Assembly: GCA_015058145.1 (NCBI GenBank)
Contig: SVCX01000008.1
Span: 1 to 41,710 of the forward strand
Origin: Clostridiales bacterium
GTDB taxonomy: Bacteria > Bacillota > Clostridia > Peptostreptococcales > Anaerovoracaceae
Length of the DNA stretch: 41,710 nucleotides
Reading direction: 5' to 3'
Part shown: piece by piece, positions 7,622 through 15,806 of the stretch
Layout of the letters: the number at the start of each line of letters is the position of its first letter
Numbering within the stretch: position 1 is the first letter of the stretch
Notes under the pieces: model-generated
What the model was told of the DNA's origin: nothing
Databases searched by the model: none
The model's input: only the letters and a program-made list of their open reading frames with translations
Program-made: the position numbers and the translations under genes

Positions 7622-8506
7622 TTACTCGATATTCTGCACCTGTTCACGAATCTTCTCGATCTCGCTCTTGGCTTCCAGCATGAGGGACGTGATCTCCAGG
7701 TCGTTGGCCTTCGAGCCGATGGTGTTGGTCTCACGGTTCATCTCCTGCACCAGGAAGTCCAGTTTCTTGCCGATGGCACCGCCGCCCTCGGTCAGGAACA
7801 TCTTAAGCTGGTCCATGTGGCTGTCCAGACGCACCAGTTCCTCGGTGATGCTGGCCTTGTCGGCGAAGATGGCTGCCTCCACGAGGATTCTCTCCTCCGG
7901 CAGGTCCACTTTGTCCTCCAGCAGTTCCTGTATGCGGCCGTACATCTTATCCCTGTACTCCTTGGCCACTTCCGGCGCGCGTTCGCTGATTTTGCGAACG
8001 ATTTCCTTGATGGTCTTGCCCCGGTTCATAAGATCCGCAGCCAGTTTTTCGCCTTCCCGGATTCTCATGTCGTCCAGATTGGCAGCTGCCAGTTCGACGG
8101 CCTTGCAGATGGCTGCAGAGACTTCCTCTTCATCAGCCACGTCCGGGATAGCTTTGAGCACGTCCGGCATGGAAGAGACGAGGCTGATATCGATGTCTCC
8201 ACTCAGGTCATAACTGTCCTTCAGCTCCCGAAGGCGTTCGATGTACTGATTCGCCACCGGCGTGTTCAGACTGACGGTGATATCCCCTTCCGTCAGATTC
8301 TCTACGATGATGGAAACGTCGGCTTTGCCGCGTTTTACCTGCTTCTTGATGATGCCTTTGATTTTCTCCTCTGCGAATGAATACCGCTTCGGCATCTTGA
8401 CGGTAATATCCGCATACCTGTGGTTAACGGTTTTGATTTCGGCGATGACGTTCCGCTTTCCATCGGAAAACTCCCCTCTGCCGAAACCGGTCATGCTTCT
8501 GATCAT
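7622..8506 (-). CDS. yicC: YicC-family endoribonuclease-like protein
   Basis: YicC/YloC family (294 residues, usual length), related to an RNase implicated in small-RNA and mRNA turnover. The start MIRSMTGFGRGE, the YicC_N region (about 1-155) and the C-terminal DUF1732-type region (MNRETNTIGSKANDLEI near the end) are diagnostic. The ATG at 8506 is chosen for the AGGAG about 10 bases upstream; the much longer open frame beyond it is antisense to rqcH. The yicC-gmk-rpoZ order is conserved in Firmicutes, although remA, which usually sits between yicC and gmk, is missing. A promoter is at 8549-8577. Confidence 0.95.
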   Translation of the reverse strand: MIRSMTGFGRGEFSDGKRNVIAEIKTVNHRYADITVKMPKRYSFAEEKIKGIIKKQVKRGKADVSIIVENLTEGDITVSLNTPVANQYIERLRELKDSYDLSGDIDISLVSSMPDVLKAIPDVADEEEVSAAICKAVELAAANLDDMRIREGEKLAADLMNRGKTIKEIVRKISERAPEVAKEYRDKMYGRIQELLEDKVDLPEERILVEAAIFADKASITEELVRLDSHMDQLKMFLTEGGGAIGKKLDFLVQEMNRETNTIGSKANDLEITSLMLEAKSEIEKIREQVQNIE

Positions 8507-8548
8507 ACAATTTTCTCCTGTTTCTACATAATTTATGATACTATAGTC

Positions 8549-8577
8549 ATTGTAAATCAAAAGGAGTGCATAGTCAA
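8549..8577 (-). promoter_or_regulatory. Predicted sigma-A promoter of yicC
   Basis: Minus-strand TTGACT (8572-8577), 17-bp spacer, TACAAT (8549-8554). It overlaps the rqcH ribosome binding site on the other strand. Confidence 0.7.
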
Positions 8578-8578
8578 A

Positions 8579-10273
8579 ATGTCCTACGACGGAGTGGTCA
8601 CCTGCGCGATGACGCAGGAACTGAAAAACGAGCTGACCCTCGGCAAAATCGAGAAGATCTACCAGCCGGAATCCGACCAGCTCCTTCTGTCCGTGCATAC
8701 GGCGAGAGGCAGGAGGAAGTTGTTTATTTCCGCGTCCGGAAACCATTCCGCCGTCTACCTGACTGAAAATACACCGGAGAATCCCGTCCAGCCGCCCCTC
8801 TTCTGCATGGTTCTGCGCAAGCATCTGGGCGCGGCCCGCATCCAGAGCATCAGCCAGCACAGCTGCGACCGAATCATCGAAATCGATCTGGAGACCGTCG
8901 ATGAACTGGGGTTCAACGTCAACAAGCGGCTCATCTGCGAAATCATGGGCAAGCACTCCAATGTGCTGCTCGTGGATCTGGGAACAGGCAAAATCATCGA
9001 GAGCATCAAGCATGTGGGCATCGATGTGAACCGGGCACGTCAGATTCTGCCGGGCAAACTCTACGAGTATCCGCCGGAGCAGGATAAGATACCGTTCACC
9101 GAAGTTACAGAGCAGGAACTGACCGCCCTGACGGAAGGCCAACTGCAGCCGGAACGGAGCATTCTCTCCGGCATGCTCGGCGTCTCCCCGGCTTTGGCCC
9201 AGTCCATCGCGTCGGCCGACTCGCCTTACGACTTTCTGGAGGCGATGCGGGATGCCGTCGTGCACCCGGCACCGCGGGTTTACTCCAAAAACGGCGTTCC
9301 TGCGGACTTTCACATCGTTCCTCTCGCAGCCTACGAATCCGATGACTCCTATGAAGCTGTGCCTTTTGACACCCTCAGCAAGGCCGCCGAGTACTTCTTC
9401 GTGAACCGGGAATCCTCCAACACGATCAAGCAGAAGTCCGGCGATCTGAACCGTCTGATCAAGGCGCAGCTGGACAAGCTGCGTCTTAAGGTGCAGCGTC
9501 TCAACGAGGATATGACCAAAGCGAAGGACGCGGACAAGTACCGTCTCCGCGGCGAACTGCTGAACGCCAACCTGCATCTGGTAAAACAGGGCGATCCGTC
9601 GGTCACGGTAACCAGTTACTATGACGGAGCTCAGGTGGAGATTCCTCTCGACCCGAAGTACTCCCCTGCCCGCAACGCCCAGAACTATTTCAAAAAATAC
9701 GGTAAGGCCAAGACAGCACTGAAGGAAAAGCAGATCCAGTTGGATGAAACCATGGCCGAGATCGAGTATCTCGAGTCTGTCTACTCCTACAGTGAAAACG
9801 CAGGCACCGTGGAAGAAGTGGATCTCCTCCGAGCGGAACTGACCGAAGGCGGGTACATCCGCTACCGGAAGAGCCGTTCCGCCAGCAAAGGCCGCGGCAA
9901 GAACCGCGCGGCCAAACCGAAGCCCCATGAATACATCCTCCCATCCGGAAAGAAAGTCCTGGTGGGACGGAACAATAAAGAAAACGACTTCCTGACATTC
10001 AAGAGGGCCTCCTCCACCGATATCTGGCTGCACACCAAGGACATTCCGGGATCCCACGTCATTCTGTTGACAGAAGGCGAATCGCCGGCCGAAGAGGATC
10101 TCCGTCTGGCAGCGGCCATCGCAGCCTACCACAGCAAAGCCCGCAGCTCCGCTAATGTCCCGGTGGATTACACCAGAGTCAAATACGTGAAGAAGCCTTC
10201 CGGCTCCAAACCGGGGTTTGTCATCTTCACACACAACAGAACCCTCTACGAAGATCCTGCAATACCTAAATAA
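8579..10273 (+). CDS. rqcH: Ribosome quality control protein RqcH (NFACT)
   Basis: NFACT-family protein (564 residues; B. subtilis RqcH is about 570). It binds stalled 50S subunits carrying peptidyl-tRNA and recruits Ala-tRNA to add C-terminal alanine tails that mark nascent chains for degradation. It was formerly annotated as a fibronectin-binding protein. The NFACT-N domain starts MSYDGVVTCAMTQELK, a helix-hairpin and coiled-coil region follows (about 270-430), and the NFACT-R domain ends with ILPSGKKVLVGRNNKEND, WLHTKDIPGSHVIL and YTRVKYVKKPSGSKPG. The ATG at 8579 follows AAGGAG by 12 bases, a little far. It is transcribed divergently from yicC and ends at a bidirectional hairpin. Confidence 0.96.
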   Translation: MSYDGVVTCAMTQELKNELTLGKIEKIYQPESDQLLLSVHTARGRRKLFISASGNHSAVYLTENTPENPVQPPLFCMVLRKHLGAARIQSISQHSCDRIIEIDLETVDELGFNVNKRLICEIMGKHSNVLLVDLGTGKIIESIKHVGIDVNRARQILPGKLYEYPPEQDKIPFTEVTEQELTALTEGQLQPERSILSGMLGVSPALAQSIASADSPYDFLEAMRDAVVHPAPRVYSKNGVPADFHIVPLAAYESDDSYEAVPFDTLSKAAEYFFVNRESSNTIKQKSGDLNRLIKAQLDKLRLKVQRLNEDMTKAKDADKYRLRGELLNANLHLVKQGDPSVTVTSYYDGAQVEIPLDPKYSPARNAQNYFKKYGKAKTALKEKQIQLDETMAEIEYLESVYSYSENAGTVEEVDLLRAELTEGGYIRYRKSRSASKGRGKNRAAKPKPHEYILPSGKKVLVGRNNKENDFLTFKRASSTDIWLHTKDIPGSHVILLTEGESPAEEDLRLAAAIAAYHSKARSSANVPVDYTRVKYVKKPSGSKPGFVIFTHNRTLYEDPAIPK

Positions 10274-10297
10274 AAAGGCCGGCGCGAGCCGGTCTTT
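10274..10297. terminator. Bidirectional terminator between rqcH and the hydrolase
   Basis: Hairpin GGCCGGC-GCGA-GCCGGTC flanked by A and T runs, between two convergent genes (stops at 10273 and 10307). Confidence 0.75.
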
Positions 10298-10306
10298 GTT
10301 ATTGTC

Positions 10307-11161
10307 TTAGCTGAGAATGAACTGGATCATGCTGTCGATGACTTCGTCACCTTTTGAGACCTTGTTCCCGTTGTGGATCTCATGGAGAAAATCCGGCCAC
10401 TCGATCATCTGGACTTTGGCGCCTTTGCGCTTGAGGTTGTTGTAGACCTTGCGTGTGCCTTCGATGCTGCAGATGCCGTCCGCCGTTCCGTGCATGATCA
10501 TAGTCGGAATGCTGTCGGCCGCGCCGTTGTCCTCGAGGGTGCCCGCCTCCAGTGCTTTGCCTGTATCGAAGCCCTCGATGGCGCAGAGGAAGGAGATGCG
10601 GTTGTGCACCATCGGATTGTCGTTGTACGGCAGTACAGACTCCGGATTGCCCAGGAGTTCCTCATCCACAGAGCTGCTGATGCCCGCTGAAGGAGCGATC
10701 CTGCTCATGAACTTCACAATTCCATAGAGCGGACCTGTGATCGGTCTCACCAGTCTAACCCACGGCGCTGAGATCAGATACTTCGACGGCATATCATTGA
10801 ACGCACCTCTGCTTCTGTAATCCAAAGTCAGGTTGCCGCCCATACTGTGCCCGTAGAGAATGATGTCTTTGTCCGGGTATCTCTTCTTCGCGTAGAGCAA
10901 AAGCTCGCTGATGTCGTCCAGTACTTCAGCTCTCGGCGCGCAGTGACCCTTCGGTCCCACAGAATTCCCATGTCCTCTCAGATCCATGGACAGAACCGCG
11001 ATACCCTTCTTGTTGAATGCTCCGGCGACTCTGTCGTATCTGCCGCCGTACTCACCGATTCCGTGGACGATGCAGACCACTCTGACCGGATCCGCCAGCG
11101 GCCAGCTGTAGCCTTGGATAATACCATTTTCCGTTTCTTTCAATGTAAATGTTTCGTACAT
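10307..11161 (-). CDS. Alpha/beta hydrolase, monoacylglycerol lipase type
   Basis: Serine hydrolase of the Hydrolase_4 / lysophospholipase family (284 residues), expected to cleave monoacylglycerols or related esters. The oxyanion region IVHGIGEYGGRYDRVA, SMDLRGHGNS, and the nucleophile elbow YGHSMGG (Ser in GHSMG) are clear; MIMHGTADGICSIEGT supplies the acid residue and FLHEIHN the histidine. No signal peptide. The start at 11161 (MYETFTL) is chosen because GGAGGATAGGACA precedes it; a longer frame exists but has no ribosome binding site. Just upstream is the inverted repeat TGTCA-N5-TGACA (11182-11196), a possible operator. Confidence 0.92.
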   Translation of the reverse strand: MYETFTLKETENGIIQGYSWPLADPVRVVCIVHGIGEYGGRYDRVAGAFNKKGIAVLSMDLRGHGNSVGPKGHCAPRAEVLDDISELLLYAKKRYPDKDIILYGHSMGGNLTLDYRSRGAFNDMPSKYLISAPWVRLVRPITGPLYGIVKFMSRIAPSAGISSSVDEELLGNPESVLPYNDNPMVHNRISFLCAIEGFDTGKALEAGTLEDNGAADSIPTMIMHGTADGICSIEGTRKVYNNLKRKGAKVQMIEWPDFLHEIHNGNKVSKGDEVIDSMIQFILS

Positions 11162-11181
11162 TGTCCTATCCTCCATTAAAA

Positions 11182-11196
11182 TGTCAAAATATGACA
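11182..11196. promoter_or_regulatory. Inverted repeat upstream of the hydrolase gene
   Basis: Perfect TGTCA-N5-TGACA dyad, 20 bp before the hydrolase start codon and within the likely promoter or leader. It could be a small repressor operator; no regulator was identified. Confidence 0.3.
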
Positions 11197-11234
11197 ATAA
11201 TCGTGCTTCTTCGTGCAAAAGCTGCTCGCTCTGC

Positions 11235-11263
11235 TTGCATCACCCTTCGCGCGGGACTACAGT
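11235..11263 (+). promoter_or_regulatory. Candidate promoter for the small zinc-finger ORF
   Basis: TTGCAT (11235-11240), 17-bp spacer, TACAGT (11258-11263), about 75 bp before the ATG at 11339. The spacer is GC-rich and the -10 is imperfect. Confidence 0.35.
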
Positions 11264-11338
11264 CTTCCTGCGAGGCGATGAATCTGCCTTCCTGGCTGCG
11301 GTAATACATTAACTGCCATTAGAAAGGAGACATGTGTT

Positions 11339-11470
11339 ATGGATCATAAATGTAGTTTCTGCGGATGCACCTACCAGACATTTTCATTCAAACACGGATA
11401 TGTCTGTGACGGATGTCTGCAGTACATCAAAGACGCATGTAAACCTGACTCTCAGGTGAGCGGCAAATAA
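11339..11470 (+). CDS. 43-residue four-cysteine zinc-finger-like protein
   Basis: A tiny protein starting MDHKCSFCGC, with a second pair VCDGCLQYIKDAC. The two knuckles CxxC (residues 5 and 8) and CxxC (23 and 26) resemble a treble-clef zinc site like that of ClpX (CSFCG...YICDEC) or the sigma-G inhibitor Gin/CsfB. AGAAAGGAG lies about 9 bases before the ATG. It stands alone on the plus strand between two minus-strand genes. Coding is supported by the ribosome binding site, intact cysteine spacing and codon use. The role is unknown; an adaptor or anti-sigma-like function is speculation. Confidence 0.72.
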   Translation: MDHKCSFCGCTYQTFSFKHGYVCDGCLQYIKDACKPDSQVSGK

Positions 11471-11513
11471 CTGGACAGTGGGCCTGCAGCCGGGCTTCAA
11501 CCCTCGCATTCTG

Positions 11514-12455
11514 TCATCGCGTGCCGCGCAGTTTTCCCAGGACCTTTCGGAAGTCCTCTGGCAGAGGGCTTTCGAACTCCATATACTCTCCCGTGACCGG
11601 GTGGATGAATCCTAAAACGCCGGCGTGGAGCATCTGACGCTTGGCTCCCTCCTTGTTGCCGGATGGTCCGTAGAGTTCGTCGCCCAGCAGCGGGTGCTTG
11701 ATATACGCCATGTGGACGCGAATCTGATGGGTCCTGCCTGTTTCCAGACGCGCCTCTATGTAAGTGAACTTCCCGAACCGTTCCAGAACTGTGAAATGGG
11801 TCACCGCGCTTTTGGCGCTTTCAAATCCAGGGGCGCCCCTTTTGATGACCGCGTTCCGCAGGCGGTTTCTCGGATCTCTTCCTATGGCTTCGTCGACCGT
11901 TCCCTCATCCTCTTTGATGTTGCTGTAGACGATGGCCTGATACTTTCTGCTGATGGAGTGCTCCTCCAGTTGTCTGGCCAGTCCCGTATGGGCACGGTCC
12001 GTCTTGGCCACAACGAGCAGTCCGCTGGTGTCCTTGTCGATTCTGTGTACGATGCCGGGCCGGATGACGCCGTTGATGGAAGAAAGCTGATCGCCGCAGT
12101 GATACATGAGCGCGTTCACCAGCGTGCCGCTGTAGTTGCCCGGCGCCGGATGCACCACCATGCCCGCCGGCTTGTCCACCACGAGGAGGTCGCTGTCTTC
12201 GTAGACGACGTCGATCGGGATGTCCTCCGCCTCCGCTTCCAGTTTTTCGGGATCCGGGATTTCGATTTCCACCAGATCGCCAGCGCTGCACTTGTACTTC
12301 TTCGACGTGCATGGCTGGCCATTTACGGAAACGCCGCCTTTCTCAAAGAGTTTCTGAATGAAGCTCCTCGAGTAATCTTCCAGTCCTGCAGAAAGAACCA
12401 GGTCGAGCCTGGTTCCCTGCGTATCTTCAGTAATATAAATCTCTTCTCTTCTCAT
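11514..12455 (-). CDS. rluD: RluA/RluD-family pseudouridine synthase
   Basis: Pseudouridine synthase (313 residues) that isomerises uridines in large-subunit rRNA. An N-terminal S4 RNA-binding domain (about 15-75; RLDLVLSAGLEDYSRSFIQK) is followed by the catalytic domain with HRIDKDTSGLLVVAK (catalytic Asp140) and RTHQIRVHMAYIKHPLLGD. It is the third gene of divIVA-lspA-rluD, the conserved ylyB position next to lspA in Firmicutes, 15 bp after lspA. RluD is the closest name; the exact target uridines are not certain. Confidence 0.92.
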   Translation of the reverse strand: MRREEIYITEDTQGTRLDLVLSAGLEDYSRSFIQKLFEKGGVSVNGQPCTSKKYKCSAGDLVEIEIPDPEKLEAEAEDIPIDVVYEDSDLLVVDKPAGMVVHPAPGNYSGTLVNALMYHCGDQLSSINGVIRPGIVHRIDKDTSGLLVVAKTDRAHTGLARQLEEHSISRKYQAIVYSNIKEDEGTVDEAIGRDPRNRLRNAVIKRGAPGFESAKSAVTHFTVLERFGKFTYIEARLETGRTHQIRVHMAYIKHPLLGDELYGPSGNKEGAKRQMLHAGVLGFIHPVTGEYMEFESPLPEDFRKVLGKLRGTR

Positions 12456-12470
12456 ACTTCCCCGGCTTCC

Positions 12471-12923
12471 TCAAGCCTTATCGTCATCCTTGATGGATTT
12501 GAGCGCATACAGAAGCATGAGGCCGCATCCGATGCAGATGCATATGTCGGCGACATTGAACACCGGAAACCATCCGAAGTCGAACATGTCTACAACATAT
12601 CCGTATGCCGTTCTGTCTATTATGTTGCCCAGGCCGCCGCCGCAAACCAGCGCCAGACCTGTGTTGAACATCGCCGGAAACTTCCTGTGGAATCCGATGA
12701 GGAATACGAGCACAGCGACCATCAGCACGCCCGTGATGACCAGGATCACCGTCTCCCGTCCGTACAGCATACTGAAGGCGACGCCTCTGTTCTGCACATA
12801 GGTGATATGAAAGAAGTCACCGATCACGGCAGCTGTGTCGCCCGGCGCGAATCCGTTTCGCACCACGGCTTTCACAATTCGGTCCAGGACTATGACGCCG
12901 GCGATGATGATAGCGTAGATCAT
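12471..12923 (-). CDS. lspA: Lipoprotein signal peptidase (signal peptidase II)
   Basis: Aspartyl membrane protease (150 residues) that cleaves signal peptides of diacylglyceryl-modified prolipoproteins. Four membrane segments are predicted. The conserved motifs are TYVQNRGVAFS (about 41-51), GGGLGNIIDR (95-104), VVDMF (110-114) and FNVADI (122-127), with catalytic-site Asp residues among 103, 112 and 126. The start overlaps the divIVA stop by 4 bp (ATGA), so they are coupled. Neighbouring rluD completes the usual pair. Confidence 0.95.
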   Translation of the reverse strand: MIYAIIIAGVIVLDRIVKAVVRNGFAPGDTAAVIGDFFHITYVQNRGVAFSMLYGRETVILVITGVLMVAVLVFLIGFHRKFPAMFNTGLALVCGGGLGNIIDRTAYGYVVDMFDFGWFPVFNVADICICIGCGLMLLYALKSIKDDDKA

Positions 12924-13474
12924 AGTTTCCCTAACTGGACCGTATCCTGTGTGACGACGGTCTCAAGCGGCTCTTCGTCTTCCGCCACCGGCAGATCCTC
13001 GAAATCCACGATGCTGCGGGCGGATACTTCCGCGCCTCTGCTGGACTCGAATCTCTGGAGTTCGTTCTCCAGCATTCTCTTATAGCGGTTCCGGAAATCT
13101 TCATACCTTGCCCGGATGTTCTGGCTCTCCTTGGCGAGGGCTTCCGACTCCTCGCGGGCGTTCTTAAGCATCAGTTCCGCATCCAGTTCAGCGTTCTTGA
13201 GCAGGATTTCCGCACGCTTCTCCGCGCTGGCGGAGATGTCGGTCATCAGCGACTTAGCCGCTTGCAGCGTTTCGACCACGCTGCCCTCCGTACTCTTCAG
13301 GCGCTCCAGCTCATCCACGAGCCTGCTGTTCTCTTCACGGGTCTCGCGAAGCTCGTTGAGAAGGCTGTCCAGATCGACGGTGATCTCGTCGAGGAACTCA
13401 TTGACTTCCTCCTCCTTGTAGCCTCTGACCGCCTTGGTGAAGACTTTTTCCTGTATATCGATAGGTCTAATCAT
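12920..13474 (-). CDS. divIVA: Cell-division initiation protein DivIVA
   Basis: Coiled-coil protein (184 residues) that senses membrane curvature at poles and septa and recruits division or polarity partners. The N-terminal lipid-binding motif MIRPIDIQEKVFTKAVRGYKEEEVNEFLDEI is diagnostic; residues about 30-155 form heptad coiled coil (DSLLNELRETREEN and onward), with an acidic tail. GAGGT precedes the ATG at 13474. It sits 12 bp after sepF; ylmG and ylmH, usually between sepF and divIVA, are missing. Confidence 0.94.
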   Translation of the reverse strand: MIRPIDIQEKVFTKAVRGYKEEEVNEFLDEITVDLDSLLNELRETREENSRLVDELERLKSTEGSVVETLQAAKSLMTDISASAEKRAEILLKNAELDAELMLKNAREESEALAKESQNIRARYEDFRNRYKRMLENELQRFESSRGAEVSARSIVDFEDLPVAEDEEPLETVVTQDTVQLGKL

Positions 13475-13486
13475 CGATCTTACCTC

Positions 13487-13981
13487 TTATTTCCAAGGGT
13501 TCTCATCGGTTCCCGCGAAGCTATAAGGCTTATTCTCGCCGTCCGCGAAGATTGCAACGTTCTCCGGAGCAAAGATGAAGATGTTGTTCGCTACCTTCTG
13601 TACGTTTCCGTTGAGGGCGTATGTCGCTCCGCCGAGGAAGTCAAAAATCTTCCTTGCTGTATCTGTATCCAGCTTCTCCAAATTGACGATGACCGGCTTC
13701 CTGCTTCTCAGGTTGTCGACCAGTCTGGAGCACTCGTCAAAGCTCTGCGGCTCGATGACGACCAGTTTGAATGCGTTCGTAATCGACTTCACTGTCTTGT
13801 TCTGCATTGGTACGATGTTCGTTGTGTCATATCTCTGGGAAGGAGCAGCAGGCTTCTTCGGCGCTGCAGGCGTCCTGTCCTGATAAGATGATGACGGTTT
13901 ATACATTTCGTCTTCCAGTTCTTCAACGTCGTCGTATTCTTCGATCCCGATCAGATCTCTGAACTTATTGAACATTCCCAT
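13487..13981 (-). CDS. sepF: Cell-division protein SepF
   Basis: SepF (164 residues) tethers FtsZ filaments to the membrane and bundles them into rings. The N-terminus MGMFNKFRDLIGIEEYDDVEE resembles the membrane-anchoring amphipathic helix, a Pro/Ala/Ser-rich linker follows (about 28-52), and the globular SepF domain (about 65-150) contains PQSFDECSRLVDNLRSRKPV and ARKIFDFLGGATYAL. Its start overlaps the yggS stop by 17 bp. GGAGG lies about 9 bases before the ATG. Confidence 0.95.
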   Translation of the reverse strand: MGMFNKFRDLIGIEEYDDVEELEDEMYKPSSSYQDRTPAAPKKPAAPSQRYDTTNIVPMQNKTVKSITNAFKLVVIEPQSFDECSRLVDNLRSRKPVIVNLEKLDTDTARKIFDFLGGATYALNGNVQKVANNIFIFAPENVAIFADGENKPYSFAGTDENPWK

Positions 13982-14705
13982 TTTTCTTTGCCTCCTGATC
14001 CTTTCTGTACTGCACGTAATCTCTCTCTCCGAAAATCGCGCTTCCTACTCTTACCAAATTCGATCCCGCTTCGATTGCTACCGCAAAATCATGGGACATA
14101 CCCATGGACAGGTATTTGAAATCGAGCTTCGGATCATCTATCTGAGCCAGTTCGTCGTATTTGGCCTTCACTCCGTCGAAGAGCGGTTTCACGTCCCGCG
14201 GGTCTTCGGCAATTGGCGCCACGCTCATGAGTCCTCTGATTCTGATGTTCTCACAGTTCTCCAGAATCTCTCTCACCAGATCGCCGGCCCCTTCTATGGT
14301 TACGCCGAACTTGCTCTCCTCTTCGGCCGGATTGATCTGGACCAGGATGTCCATCGTCTTTCCCGCTGCTTTCGCGCGTTTATCGATTTCCTTCGCGAGC
14401 TTGATCGAATCCACCGAATGTATCATGTCGACTTTGTCGATGATGTACTTGACTTTGTTTGTCTGCAGATGTCCTATCATATGCCATCTGACCGGCTTGA
14501 CATCGTCGTACTTGTCCATGATCTCCTGGACCTTGTTCTCTCCGATATCCGTCGTCCCCGCATCGATGGCGATATTGATTTCCTCCGGCGTCCTGGTTTT
14601 GCTTACAGCAACGAGAATCACGTCGTCACCGTCTCTTCCCACCGTCTGGGCTGCCTCTGAAATCTGACCTCTTACAGTTTCGAGATTTTTCTTGATGTCC
14701 TCCAT
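13965..14705 (-). CDS. PLP homeostasis protein (YggS/YlmE family)
   Basis: Pyridoxal-phosphate-binding TIM-barrel protein (246 residues) of the COG0325 family, which buffers PLP and affects amino- and keto-acid pools. LVAVSKTRTPEEI carries the PLP lysine (Lys36); GENKVQEIMDKY, WHMIGHLQTNKVKYI and LSMGMSHDFAVAIEAGSNLVRVGSAIFG are family signatures. It lies immediately upstream of sepF, the standard division-cluster position (ylmE). GGAGGA lies 13 bases before the ATG. Confidence 0.95.
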   Translation of the reverse strand: MEDIKKNLETVRGQISEAAQTVGRDGDDVILVAVSKTRTPEEINIAIDAGTTDIGENKVQEIMDKYDDVKPVRWHMIGHLQTNKVKYIIDKVDMIHSVDSIKLAKEIDKRAKAAGKTMDILVQINPAEEESKFGVTIEGAGDLVREILENCENIRIRGLMSVAPIAEDPRDVKPLFDGVKAKYDELAQIDDPKLDFKYLSMGMSHDFAVAIEAGSNLVRVGSAIFGERDYVQYRKDQEAKKNGNVQ

Positions 14706-14731
14706 ATCTGCTAACTTCCTCCTCCCGGCTA

Positions 14732-15754
14732 TTACAGTTCATCGGCCAGGTCTTCCTCGAGGGCCTCCTGTGGGTGTCGCAGCACTTCCTGGTAGACTCT
14801 CACCGTTTCGACCTGCTCGTATTTATCATTTACATATATCGATTCATAAATCACAGACTGTTTGCCGTCCGTGATCTTGACTTTGATCGGTCTGAAATAT
14901 GTGTCTCCATCCTTGGTCTTCACATAGACGCCCTTCTGGCCGTTCTTCTCAACGATGCACTCGTTATCCACGATGACGCCCATGGTGTTGCTCTGCACTA
15001 CAGTCATGTTGACTTTTCTGGCGGTGCAGAAGTCCTCATAGTAGACGTTCAGGTAGAACACCATCTTGTAGAACTCGCCTTCCTTCTTGATGGTCTGCAC
15101 CTTGGCGTCCATGGTGTTCTCATCGATGGTGATTCTGACTTTCTGTCCTTCTTCAAATTTTTGTGCGTCGGCCTTCTCCACCCAGCAGATGATGTACCAG
15201 GCGTCATCGCTGGAGATCTTGAAGACCGGTTCTCCCTGGATGGCTTTCTCACGGTTCAGATCCAAGGTGTCCAGATTCCGCGCCTCGGCTTTCTCCTTGG
15301 TGATTTTGTCCAGGTTATCGATGCCGAAGAACTTCTCGTTCCCATCTACGGACATGCTGAAAACTCCGCTGATAGGGGCCTTCCTGCTTTCGGTCAGAAG
15401 ATCAAATCCTTTCAGCCTGTCCAGAACGTCCTGGTATTTGCCCCTGATTTCGGATTCTTTGTCAGTGTCTGCTGCTTCGATGCTTACGATGGTCGTGCCC
15501 TTCTTGACCACAGTATTTTCATCCATCTTGTACTCGATGGTTCCGGTCTCTTCAGCGGTGCATACCGCTTCATCCTTGATGAGATAGCCTTCCGCCTCGC
15601 AGGATACTTCCAGCGTCCCGTTCTCGAGAACCTGCGTCGTCTCGAATTTATCGGACATCTTCGGCATCTGAAAAACAACAATATATAGTATGACGAGTAC
15701 CGCTAGATAAAGAATCAGCAGTCGCCTTGTTTTCTTAGGGATTCTTATTTTCAT
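14732..15754 (-). CDS. HlyD-like membrane-anchored protein
   Basis: A 340-residue protein with one N-terminal membrane segment (about 12-30; LLILYLAVLVILYIVVFQM after a basic start), then an extracytoplasmic domain with barrel-sandwich-like features (CEAEGYLIKDEAVCTAEETGTI, VVKKGTTIVSI) and a C-terminal region resembling adaptor proteins of the HlyD/MFP type. No partner transporter is encoded nearby. Proteins of this type commonly precede yggS-sepF in Clostridia, suggesting an envelope or division role (inference). ATG 15754 is preferred over the adjacent in-frame TTG. No ribosome binding site is visible, and a promoter at 15761-15789 places the transcript start at the ATG itself. Confidence 0.8.
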   Translation of the reverse strand: MKIRIPKKTRRLLILYLAVLVILYIVVFQMPKMSDKFETTQVLENGTLEVSCEAEGYLIKDEAVCTAEETGTIEYKMDENTVVKKGTTIVSIEAADTDKESEIRGKYQDVLDRLKGFDLLTESRKAPISGVFSMSVDGNEKFFGIDNLDKITKEKAEARNLDTLDLNREKAIQGEPVFKISSDDAWYIICWVEKADAQKFEEGQKVRITIDENTMDAKVQTIKKEGEFYKMVFYLNVYYEDFCTARKVNMTVVQSNTMGVIVDNECIVEKNGQKGVYVKTKDGDTYFRPIKVKITDGKQSVIYESIYVNDKYEQVETVRVYQEVLRHPQEALEEDLADEL

Positions 15755-15760
15755 CAATTA

Positions 15761-15789
15761 ATTTTACAACAAAAGCTATAGCCTTGCAA
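15761..15789 (-). promoter_or_regulatory. Promoter giving a predicted leaderless mRNA
   Basis: Minus-strand TTGCAA (15784-15789), 17-bp spacer, TAAAAT (15761-15766). The -10 ends six bases before the ATG of the HlyD-like gene (15754), so transcription should begin at the A of the start codon. Confidence 0.65.
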
Positions 15790-15806
15790 TGCACAACATA
15801 TGGGTT

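Noticed and set aside
8507-10234. Very long minus-strand open frame continuous with yicC
   Set aside because: It is antisense to rqcH, has no ribosome binding site or family match, and yicC has a clear start at 8506 with AGGAG and its own promoter. High GC at third positions explains the open frame.
11625-13085. Long plus-strand frame opposite rluD and lspA
   Set aside because: Its residues are Arg/His/Val-rich antisense composition; the minus-strand genes have full family motifs.
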